A DNA stretch of 14,107 bases from Pedobacter sp. UBA1951 (GTDB lineage: Bacteria; Bacteroidota; Bacteroidia; Sphingobacteriales; Sphingobacteriaceae), in assembly GCA_002336465.1 (NCBI GenBank), contig DDEP01000024.1:1-14107 (forward strand), read 5' to 3'. The translations under genes and the position numbers were made by a program. The notes beneath the pieces were generated by a model. That model had not been told where the DNA came from, did no database searches, and worked only from the letters and a program-made list of their open reading frames with translations. Below, piece after piece: positions 7,705-14,040 of this stretch (within the stretch, counting starts at the first letter, position 1; each line of letters begins with the position of its first letter).

Positions 7705-10700
7705 ATGAATAAAAAGATTTTAATCTCTGCCTGCCTCATAGGCTTTTCTGCGGCTTTTGCCCAAGAAAAAAAAGAGACCTTAAAATGGGACGTCGAAAAA
7801 TATAAAGGCCCAACAAAAACTTTCTCCATTACTACAAATGAAGGTACGTGGATGAATTTAGATGTAAGTCCTGATGGCAAAGAAATTGTTTTTGATCTCT
7901 TAGGCGATATTTACGTAATGCCTATTACCGGTGGCAAAGCTAAACTGTTGAGTGGCGGTATTGCATACGAAGTTCAGCCTCGTTTTAGCCCTAACGGAAA
8001 ATATATTTCGTACACTAGCGATAAAGGAGGTGGCGATAATATCTGGATCATGGACAGACAGGGCGATAACAAAAGGCAGGTTACCAAAGAAAGTTTCCGT
8101 TTGCTGAACAACGCCACTTGGATGCCTAATAGTGAATATATCATTGCCCGTAAACATTTTACAGCATCACGTTCACTGGGTTCGGGCGAAATGTGGATGT
8201 ATAACATCAATGGTGGCGACGGGGTACAACTGACCAAACGCAAAAATGACCAGCAAGATGCCGGAGAACCCAATGTTTCTCCTGATGGAAGATTTTTATA
8301 TTTCAGCGAAGATGTATCTCCGGGACCTATTTTTCAATACAGCAAAGACCCTAATGGTTTAATTTATGCTATAAAACAGTTAGACCTAAATACAGGTAAG
8401 TTAACCAATTTTATAGCCGAACAAGGTGGTTCTGTCAGACCTCAAGCATCTCCAGACGGTAAGTATATTGCTTATGTTAAACGTGTACGTTTAAAAAGTG
8501 TGCTTTATATTCAAAACTTAAAAACTGGCGAAGAATGGCCTATATATGATGATTTGTCTAAAGATCAACAAGAAACTTGGGCTATTTTTGGTGTATATCC
8601 CAACTTTGCTTGGACTCCTGATTCTAAAAAAATTATTTTTTATGCTAAAGGTAAAATCAAACAGATTGAGCTAGGCAATTTAACGGTAACTGAAATTCCT
8701 TTCGAAGTAACCAGCGACCAAACAGTACAAGATGCACTCCACTTTGAGCAAAGTGTTTTCACACCTGATTTTAGTGTAAAAATGATCAGGCAACTAACCA
8801 CCTCTCCAGATGGGAAAATGGTTGTTTTTAATGCCGCAGGTTACCTTTACAAAAAAGAATTGCCTAATGGCGCACCAGAAAGATTAACCAACGGTTTAGA
8901 TTTTGAGTTTGAACCCGAGTTTAGTCCTGATGGCAAATATGTAATTTATACCACTTGGAGCGATGAGTTTAAGGGAGCCATTAAGCGTACCGACTTAAAA
9001 ACAGGGAAAACCATTACCCTTACAGATGAAAAAGGTTACTATTACTCTCCTGCTTATTCTAATAAAGGCGATAAGATTGTATTCAGAAAGGGCGTAGGCA
9101 ATGAAGTTTTAGGTCTTACCTATGGCAAGAATACAGGTATATTTATCATGCCTGCCAACGGAGGCAGTAAAACGCTGATCAGTGAAAACGGTATCAAACC
9201 AATGTTTAACCAAGATGATACCCGTATCTATTTTCAAGGTTATGAAAGCGGCAAAAAAGCTTTCAAGAGCATGGATTTAAATGGTGGAAATGAAAGAACA
9301 CATTATACCTCTCAATATGCTACGCAATTCCTACCAAGTCCTGATGGTAAATGGATGGCATTTACAGAATTGTTCAATGCTTATGTTACACCATTAATTA
9401 CCACAGGTACTCCACAAGATTTATCTGCAGGTAATAGATCTATTCCTTTAACTAAGGTTACCAAAGATGCAGGAACTTACCTGCATTGGTCTGCAGATAG
9501 CAAGAAACTATTATGGACATTGGGCGAACAATATTTTAGCCGTGAAATTAAAAACACTTTCAGCTTTGTTGAAGGCGCACCAAAATCGCTACCTGAACCT
9601 GATAGCACAGGAATTTCAATTGGTTTAAAACTTAAAAGCGACTTACCTTCTGGCCTTGTTGCTTTGAAAGGTGCTCGCATCATTACCATGAAAGGTGATC
9701 AGGTTATTGAAGAGGGCACTATTTTAATAGAGAACAATAAAATTAAAGCGGTAGGTAAAACAGAAGAAATAACGATACCTGCCGAAGCTAAAATAGTAGA
9801 TGTTACAGGTAAAACCATTATGCCGGGTATGGTAGATGTACATGCCCATTTGCGCACAAGTCCAGATGGCATTAGTCCGCAACAAGATTGGTCTTATTTG
9901 GCTAACCTAAGTTTTGGGGTTACCACCTCTCATGATCCATCGAGCAATACAGAAATGGTGTTTAGCCAAAGTGAAATGCTAAAGGCCGGACGCATGGTAG
10001 GTCCAAGATTATATTCTACGGGATCTATTTTATATGGTGCAGATGGCGATTTTAAAGTAGTAATCAATAGTTTAGACGACGCTTTGTCTCATTTGAGAAG
10101 ATTAAAAGCAGTTGGCGCTTTTTCTGTAAAATCATACAACCAACCTCGTCGCGATCAACGTCAGCAGATCATAGAAGCCGCCAGACAGTTAAAAATGGAA
10201 GTTGTGCCCGAAGGTGGCTCTACGTTTTTTCATAATATGAGCATGATCGCCGATGGACATACAGGTATAGAGCACAGCATTCCTATTTCCCCTGTATATA
10301 AAGATGTAATCTCATTCTGGAATCATACCAATGTAGCTTATACCCCTACCTTAATTGTAGCTTATGGAGGTCAATGGGGTGAAAATTATTGGTACGACAG
10401 AACAAATGTGTGGGAAAACGAACGTTTATTGAATTTTACGCCCCGTTCTATCATAGACTCGAGATCCCGTAGGAGAACAACTTCTGAATATGGCGATTAT
10501 GGTCACATAGAAGTAGCCAAAACCGTTAAACAAATTGCCGATGGTGGAACTAAAATTAATCTAGGCGCACACGGACAAATTCAAGGTTTGGGTGCACACT
10601 GGGAATTGTGGATGATGGTGCAAGGTGGAATGGAACCTTTGCAAGCCATAAGAGCAGCCACACTAAACGGAGCCAGTTATCTAGGAATGAGCAAAGAATT

Positions 10701-10956
10701 AGGTTCGCTCGAAACGGGTAAACTGGCAGATTTAATCGTAATGGACGAAAATCCCCTAGAAGACATCAGAAACTCTGAAAAAATCAAATACGTGATGATC
10801 AATGGTCGTTTATATGATAGCATGACCATGAACGAAACCATCAGTAGAGAAAAATTAAGACCTAAATTGTGGTTTGAAATGGATAAGGGTGTAGCATTTT
10901 CCATTCCTAACAAAAATACAGAAACATGGACTTTTACGGTTCCACACTGTGATTAA
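7705..10956 (+). CDS. Secreted TolB-like beta-propeller / amidohydrolase fusion protein
   Basis: The 1083-residue exported protein joins two domains. I chose the ATG at 7705 because MNKKILISACLIGFSAAFA is a clean signal peptide; an upstream TTG start would spoil it. The first two thirds (about 40-640) are PD40/TolB-type propeller repeats, seen as recurring S-P-D/N-G-K-x-I/V-x-Y/F (DVSPDGKEIVF, RFSPNGKYISY, QASPDGKYIAY, EFSPDGKYVIY and others). The last part (about 660-1070) is a metal-dependent amidohydrolase: H713-x-H715, candidate carboxylated lysine K809, H852/H857, and LGAHGQ (H956) where many relatives have a metal-binding Asp, then ADLIVMDENPLEDI. Relatives act like imidazolonepropionase or prolidase enzymes on cyclic amides or peptides; the true substrate is unknown. 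It is probably monocistronic, ending before a strong terminator. Confidence 0.88.
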   Translation: MNKKILISACLIGFSAAFAQEKKETLKWDVEKYKGPTKTFSITTNEGTWMNLDVSPDGKEIVFDLLGDIYVMPITGGKAKLLSGGIAYEVQPRFSPNGKYISYTSDKGGGDNIWIMDRQGDNKRQVTKESFRLLNNATWMPNSEYIIARKHFTASRSLGSGEMWMYNINGGDGVQLTKRKNDQQDAGEPNVSPDGRFLYFSEDVSPGPIFQYSKDPNGLIYAIKQLDLNTGKLTNFIAEQGGSVRPQASPDGKYIAYVKRVRLKSVLYIQNLKTGEEWPIYDDLSKDQQETWAIFGVYPNFAWTPDSKKIIFYAKGKIKQIELGNLTVTEIPFEVTSDQTVQDALHFEQSVFTPDFSVKMIRQLTTSPDGKMVVFNAAGYLYKKELPNGAPERLTNGLDFEFEPEFSPDGKYVIYTTWSDEFKGAIKRTDLKTGKTITLTDEKGYYYSPAYSNKGDKIVFRKGVGNEVLGLTYGKNTGIFIMPANGGSKTLISENGIKPMFNQDDTRIYFQGYESGKKAFKSMDLNGGNERTHYTSQYATQFLPSPDGKWMAFTELFNAYVTPLITTGTPQDLSAGNRSIPLTKVTKDAGTYLHWSADSKKLLWTLGEQYFSREIKNTFSFVEGAPKSLPEPDSTGISIGLKLKSDLPSGLVALKGARIITMKGDQVIEEGTILIENNKIKAVGKTEEITIPAEAKIVDVTGKTIMPGMVDVHAHLRTSPDGISPQQDWSYLANLSFGVTTSHDPSSNTEMVFSQSEMLKAGRMVGPRLYSTGSILYGADGDFKVVINSLDDALSHLRRLKAVGAFSVKSYNQPRRDQRQQIIEAARQLKMEVVPEGGSTFFHNMSMIADGHTGIEHSIPISPVYKDVISFWNHTNVAYTPTLIVAYGGQWGENYWYDRTNVWENERLLNFTPRSIIDSRSRRRTTSEYGDYGHIEVAKTVKQIADGGTKINLGAHGQIQGLGAHWELWMMVQGGMEPLQAIRAATLNGASYLGMSKELGSLETGKLADLIVMDENPLEDIRNSEKIKYVMINGRLYDSMTMNETISREKLRPKLWFEMDKGVAFSIPNKNTETWTFTVPHCD

Positions 10957-11012
10957 GAAAAGAGCTGCTTAACTTTTAGCACTACAAGAATATCAGCTGT
11001 TTGGTATTCTTT

Positions 11013-11056
11013 AAAAAAACGACCGAGTATAAGTTAACTTACTCGGTCGTTTTTTT
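11013..11056. terminator. Strong rho-independent terminator after the amidohydrolase gene
   Basis: The arms AAAAAAACGACCGAGT (11013-11028) and ACTCGGTCGTTTTTTT (11041-11056) are perfectly complementary, with a small self-complementary apical part (AAGTTAACTT, 11031-11040). The A-run and T-run on either side make it usable from both strands. It separates the housekeeping part of the window from the restriction-modification locus. Confidence 0.92.
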
Positions 11057-11249
11057 ATTATTTATACAATTTTCTATCGTAATCGAATTTTATCCAAATT
11101 ACCTTTTTGTCTCGATGGTTCTGAGTGAAACCTGAAATAAAGAAACATTAAAATCCTACTTCGCATTTTGAATATCCATAGCATTTCGCATTTTAAGTAT
11201 CTTAAAGATAATCAAATTACAACAAACTGAATAACAGTTAAATAAACAA

Positions 11250-11280
11250 TTTAACATATCCCTAAACCTTCGTATATTTG
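11250..11280 (+). promoter_or_regulatory. Candidate Bacteroidota promoter reading into the R-M locus
   Basis: TTTA (11250-11253), a 19-base spacer and TATATTTG (11273-11280) give a -7 element that is exact and a -33 with one mismatch. Transcription would start at about 11285-11288, at the edge sequence GTTACATAC, leaving a leader of about 145 bases before the C gene. The -7 element also overlaps a small hairpin (TCCC-T-AAA at 11259-11266 with TTTGGGA at 11277-11283). Confidence 0.5.
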
Positions 11281-11283
11281 GGA

Positions 11284-11292
11284 GTTACATAC
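11284..11292 (+). repeat. Left cassette-edge sequence GTTACATAC (R'-like box)
   Basis: This 9-mer is the exact reverse complement of GTATGTAAC at 14041-14049, just after the methyltransferase gene. The first seven bases, GTTACAT, match the integron R' consensus GTTRRRY except at one position. I infer that the pair marks the two ends of a mobile cassette; chance cannot be excluded for nine bases. Confidence 0.45.
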
Positions 11293-11381
11293 AAGCGTAG
11301 CGGAAGACACAACTGCGAACAAGTGACAGACAAAAACGCATTTCGACAGGGCATTGCTAACATAAAATGCTAATTATAGTC

Positions 11382-11414
11382 TGTGGCACATTTTACATAC
11401 TAAAGTTAGCTTTA
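11382..11414 (+). promoter_or_regulatory. Candidate proximal promoter of the C gene
   Basis: TGTG (11382-11385), a 21-base spacer and TAGCTTTA (11407-11414) resemble a weak Bacteroidota promoter. The same arrangement occurs before the methyltransferase gene (TCTG, 21 bases, TATCTTTA), and both -7 boxes continue as CTTTAC. A start near 11420 would leave a very short leader. Confidence 0.3.
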
Positions 11415-11431
11415 CGCAGACTTTAGTTAGC
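11399..11431 (+). promoter_or_regulatory. Candidate controller-protein operator, two direct repeats
   Basis: ACTAAAGTTAGC (11399-11410) and ACTTTAGTTAGC (11420-11431) differ only in their central dinucleotide and are 21 bases apart, about two helical turns, so two bound dimers would face the same side. Each contains the symmetric core ACT-WW-AGT, reminiscent of the GACT-nnn-AGTC boxes of known C proteins. The second copy ends one base before the C start codon, which would suit autorepression. A third copy lies upstream of the methyltransferase gene. Confidence 0.5.
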
Positions 11432-11432
11432 A

Positions 11433-11651
11433 ATGATTTCTAAACACGACATACTTAATTTATTCGGAGAAAACGTCAGAAAATACAGGCGACTTCTCGA
11501 CATTTCCCAAGAGGAGTTGGCACATCGTGCCGACCTTCACAGGACTTACATCGGTATGATTGAACGAGCCGAAAAGAATATAACACTCTTGAATATGGAG
11601 AAAATTGCTAGCGCTTTACAGGTCAACATTGAAGACCTTTTAAAAAATTAG
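11433..11651 (+). CDS. R-M controller (C) protein, XRE-family HTH regulator
   Basis: The 72-residue protein is a single lambda-repressor-type helix-turn-helix domain: NVRKYRRLLDISQEELAHRA (about 14-33), recognition helix region LHRTYIGMIERAEKN (35-49), then LLNMEKIASALQVNIEDLL (52-70). The R-x-Y-I-x-x-I-E-R pattern and the size are those of restriction-modification C proteins, which dimerise, bind C-boxes at their own promoter and delay endonuclease synthesis until the host DNA is methylated. The gene lies 6 bases upstream of the endonuclease gene in the same direction, the usual C-R arrangement. Candidate operators lie immediately upstream. The HTH fold is certain; the C-protein role rests on context and similarity. 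Confidence 0.88.
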   Translation: MISKHDILNLFGENVRKYRRLLDISQEELAHRADLHRTYIGMIERAEKNITLLNMEKIASALQVNIEDLLKN

Positions 11652-11657
11652 TAATAA

Positions 11658-12605
11658 ATGGAAATTACAATTGACGCGTTTACGGAACTACTAAACAACA
11701 AGTATATCATTGTTGAAGCTTTTAGAGAACATTCAAAAGCATCTGAAAAATATATTGATGTAACTATTGTGCAACCCGATGGTTATTCATGGAAAGGTTC
11801 AATTCCATATTTCTATAGACGTACAGGTTTATTTATTGAAACTCCCGAAGATTTAGTTGATTATCTCAATAATATTTATCCATTATTTTCAAAAAAAGCA
11901 GTTGCCGAATTCGTATCAACTGAAAGTAAAAGATGGAATGAGGAAATGAGTGGCAAAGAAACTACAAAAGGATTTTTTGATATACTTCTAAATCTTGAAT
12001 GGAATAGCGTACAATATGATTTGCCTGCAAATAGAAATTTTGCACGTAGAATTCAAGACATCAAAGAATTTGGATATACACTTGCAACAGACACAAGAAG
12101 AAAAGTAAAGGGCAAATATAAAACTGATACACACCTACAATTAGTTCCGTTGCCTAAAGGCGGTGTAACGGGTTATGAAGTTATGTCGCCAGCTTTCAAA
12201 GCAAGAGCAATTGCAGTTATGGATGCTGTAAATGTTTATGAATTAAGTTCAGCAAATAGGCATGGCTTATTGCCTGACCATAAATTCCCAGAAATTAGAT
12301 GGGACGAAGAAACAAGAGCCGAAAATCCTGATGAAATGAACGAAGTTCAAATCAAGGAAAAATTTCAGCTTGTTGACAATCAAAGAAACCAACAAAAACG
12401 TGAAGCGTGTAGAAAGTGCTTTCAAACAGGGCAAAGAGGAAAACTTTACGGTTTAAACTATTTTTATCAAGGAGATGAAAATTGGTCAGCTGAATTTCCG
12501 AGAGTTGGTAAAGAAGCTGAAAAAGGTTGTGTAGGTTGTGGTTGGTATGACATACAAAAATGGAGAGACAGTTTGAATGAATTTATCAGTAAAAACAAGA
12601 AATAA
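11658..12605 (+). CDS. HNH-type II restriction endonuclease (putative)
   Basis: The 315-residue protein sits between a C gene and a cytosine methyltransferase, so it is the expected endonuclease. Its C-terminal third looks like a zinc-stabilised HNH (beta-beta-alpha-metal) nuclease: LLPDHKFPEIRWDEETRAEN (204-223) with D207-H208 as the first motif, FQLVDNQRNQQKREACRKC (236-254) with N241 and N244 as the second, and cysteine pairs C251/C254 and C291/C294 as the likely structural zinc site. The part before it (about 126-160, ARRIQDIKEFGYTLAT followed by a basic run) may be a winged-helix DNA-reading segment. I do not recognise the first 120 residues or the recognition sequence. No frameshift or missing motif is seen, so it is probably active. 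Confidence 0.78.
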   Translation: MEITIDAFTELLNNKYIIVEAFREHSKASEKYIDVTIVQPDGYSWKGSIPYFYRRTGLFIETPEDLVDYLNNIYPLFSKKAVAEFVSTESKRWNEEMSGKETTKGFFDILLNLEWNSVQYDLPANRNFARRIQDIKEFGYTLATDTRRKVKGKYKTDTHLQLVPLPKGGVTGYEVMSPAFKARAIAVMDAVNVYELSSANRHGLLPDHKFPEIRWDEETRAENPDEMNEVQIKEKFQLVDNQRNQQKREACRKCFQTGQRGKLYGLNYFYQGDENWSAEFPRVGKEAEKGCVGCGWYDIQKWRDSLNEFISKNKK

Positions 12606-12606
12606 A

Positions 12607-12639
12607 TCTGCATACTATAGTTATCATATAGTATCTTTA
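12607..12639 (+). promoter_or_regulatory. Candidate methyltransferase promoter with embedded operator
   Basis: TCTG (12607-12610), a 21-base spacer and TATCTTTA (12632-12639) resemble a weak Bacteroidota promoter. The spacer is almost filled by a perfect inverted repeat, ATACTATA (12612-12619) and TATAGTAT (12627-12634), with a 7-base loop. The left arm is part of ACTATAGTTA (12614-12623), the third ACT-WW-AGTTA copy of the locus. This would let the controller act on the methyltransferase gene separately from the C-R transcript. Confidence 0.45.
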
Positions 12640-12661
12640 CAAAAGAGATAATCAGAAAAAA

Positions 12662-14029
12662 ATGAAGGACAAATTAACTTTTGGTAGTGTATGTTCGGGA
12701 ATTGAGGCTTCTCAATTAGCTTTTGCCCCTTTTGGGTATGAGCAATTGTGGAGTTCTGAAATTGCTGAATTTCCATCAAAGGTTTTACATCATCATTACC
12801 CAAACATACCTAATTTAGGCGACATGACGGAACTTCCTGACTTAATTTTAAAAGGGAAGGTTCAAGCACCTGATCTATTTTGTGGTGGCACACCTTGTCA
12901 AGCGTTTTCACTTGCAGGTTGGAAAAATGGTTTGGCAGACAAACGAGGACAGCTTACAATTACATTTATAGAAATTGCAAATGCAATTGATGAAATTAGA
13001 GCAGAAGAAAAAAAAGACCGTTCAATAGTTCTTTGGGAAAATGTTGAAGGGGTTCTTAATGACAAAACAAATGCTTTTGGTAACTTCATAGCTGGACTTG
13101 CAGGGTTTGACGATGAAATTAAAGTTAGTAAGTGGACAAAATCAGGGTATTTAGAAGGACCAAATAGAAATGTTGCATGGCGTGTTATTGATGCAAAATA
13201 TTTCGGTTTAGCTCAACAACGTAAACGACTTTATGTACTTGCAGGAGCTAAAGATTTTCGACCAGACCAAATACTTTTTGAATTTGACAACCAAAATATT
13301 GTAAAAAAATTAAAAGCATCAAAACAAGGCAATTCAAACGGAAACATTTTTAATCTGTTTTCTGACGGTATTCAAACTAATGAAATTCCTGACAAAAAAG
13401 TATTTTACAAAGGTGAAACAAAGTTTGAAATATTTAGAGAATATACAGATTGTCTTTATTCAGCTTATGGCACTAAATGGAACGGAAATGCAGCAGCCTA
13501 CAATGGTTCATTATACATTGCACAAGACGACAGAATAAGAAGATTTACACCATTAGAATGTGAAAGGCTAATGGGTTTTCCTGACAATTACACATCGGTT
13601 AATGGAAACAGCGATACAAATCGTTTTCAAGCAATTGGTAACTCTTGGGCTGTGCCTGTTGTAAAATGGATTGGCAACCAAATCGACAATTTTTTAAAAC
13701 AAAAGACTAACCAAGAAGTAACTTGTTGGTACAAATCAGCGAGGAAAACTACAAATAATTTAAGTGCAGACTTGTATTTGTTAGACAATGTAATTTCAAT
13801 AAATCAAAAATTATATCTCAACAGTTCGACAGTTCCAAACGCACCAATTGAAAGCACAATCGAAGACATCGTTCAAGTTGACAATGTGCCTGAAAAATTT
13901 TATTTAAGCCCTCAAGCATGTAGAGGAATTTTAAGAAGAAAACAAGAAAGAGATTTGAAAATGAACTCCCAACTTGAAACACTAATGACAATAATTGGTC
14001 AACAAGAACGGACACTTCAAGAGGCATGA
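12662..14029 (+). CDS. DNA (cytosine-5) methyltransferase of the R-M locus
   Basis: The 455-residue enzyme transfers methyl from S-adenosylmethionine to C5 of a target cytosine and protects the host from the neighbouring endonuclease. The motifs are in canonical order: I GSVCSGIEA (8-16), IV GGTPCQAFS with catalytic C79 (75-83), VI ENVEGV (126-131), VIII QQRKRLYVLA (185-194), IX RRFTPLECERLMGFP (293-307) and X AIGNSWAVPVV (324-334). The target-recognition region is about 200-290. The SVCSGIEA form of motif I is common in phage-encoded methylases. A tail of about 115 residues follows motif X and includes KFYLSPQACRGILRR (412-426), a module I associate with phage-type DNA methylases. The gene follows the endonuclease after 56 bases with its own candidate promoter. 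Target sequence unknown. Confidence 0.94.
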   Translation: MKDKLTFGSVCSGIEASQLAFAPFGYEQLWSSEIAEFPSKVLHHHYPNIPNLGDMTELPDLILKGKVQAPDLFCGGTPCQAFSLAGWKNGLADKRGQLTITFIEIANAIDEIRAEEKKDRSIVLWENVEGVLNDKTNAFGNFIAGLAGFDDEIKVSKWTKSGYLEGPNRNVAWRVIDAKYFGLAQQRKRLYVLAGAKDFRPDQILFEFDNQNIVKKLKASKQGNSNGNIFNLFSDGIQTNEIPDKKVFYKGETKFEIFREYTDCLYSAYGTKWNGNAAAYNGSLYIAQDDRIRRFTPLECERLMGFPDNYTSVNGNSDTNRFQAIGNSWAVPVVKWIGNQIDNFLKQKTNQEVTCWYKSARKTTNNLSADLYLLDNVISINQKLYLNSSTVPNAPIESTIEDIVQVDNVPEKFYLSPQACRGILRRKQERDLKMNSQLETLMTIIGQQERTLQEA

Positions 14030-14040
14030 CAAGAACACCA

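Larger units (their letters stand above)
11057..11432. other. Non-coding region ahead of the R-M locus
   Basis: No gene of normal size is present in these 376 bases. The left part (to about 11245) is AT-rich, with a 10-bp direct repeat TTCGCATTTT (11160-11169, 11185-11194) and the inverted repeat TATCTT-A-AAGATA (11198-11210). The right part holds a Bacteroidota promoter (11250-11280), the cassette-edge sequence GTTACATAC (11284-11292), a GC-richer stretch of about 60 bases, and the palindromic region next to the C gene (11352-11435). A 19-codon reading frame lies at 11367-11426. Confidence 0.7.
11352..11435. repeat. Imperfect palindrome overlapping the C gene start
   Basis: CATTGCTAAC (11352-11361) and GTTAGCAATG (11426-11435) are perfect 10-bp inverted repeats, and the last three bases are the start codon of the C gene. 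Inside, AGTCTG (11378-11383) can pair with CAGACT (11417-11422), and TGCTAA (11368-11373) with the second GTTAGC copy (11405-11410). It may be an attC-like folded site, an operator region, or an mRNA structure that hides the start codon. Confidence 0.55.

Noticed and set aside
7974..8273. Reverse frames within the propeller coding region
   Set aside because: They lie opposite regular PD40 repeats and have no start signals or family features.
11160..11194. Direct repeat TTCGCATTTT as part of a CRISPR or iteron array
   Set aside because: Only two 10-bp copies are present, in low-complexity DNA, with no further units or associated genes.
11433..14029. Reading the locus as a novel multi-gene defence system beyond R-M
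   Set aside because: All three genes fit a standard C-R-M type II system; no further effector gene is seen inside the window.
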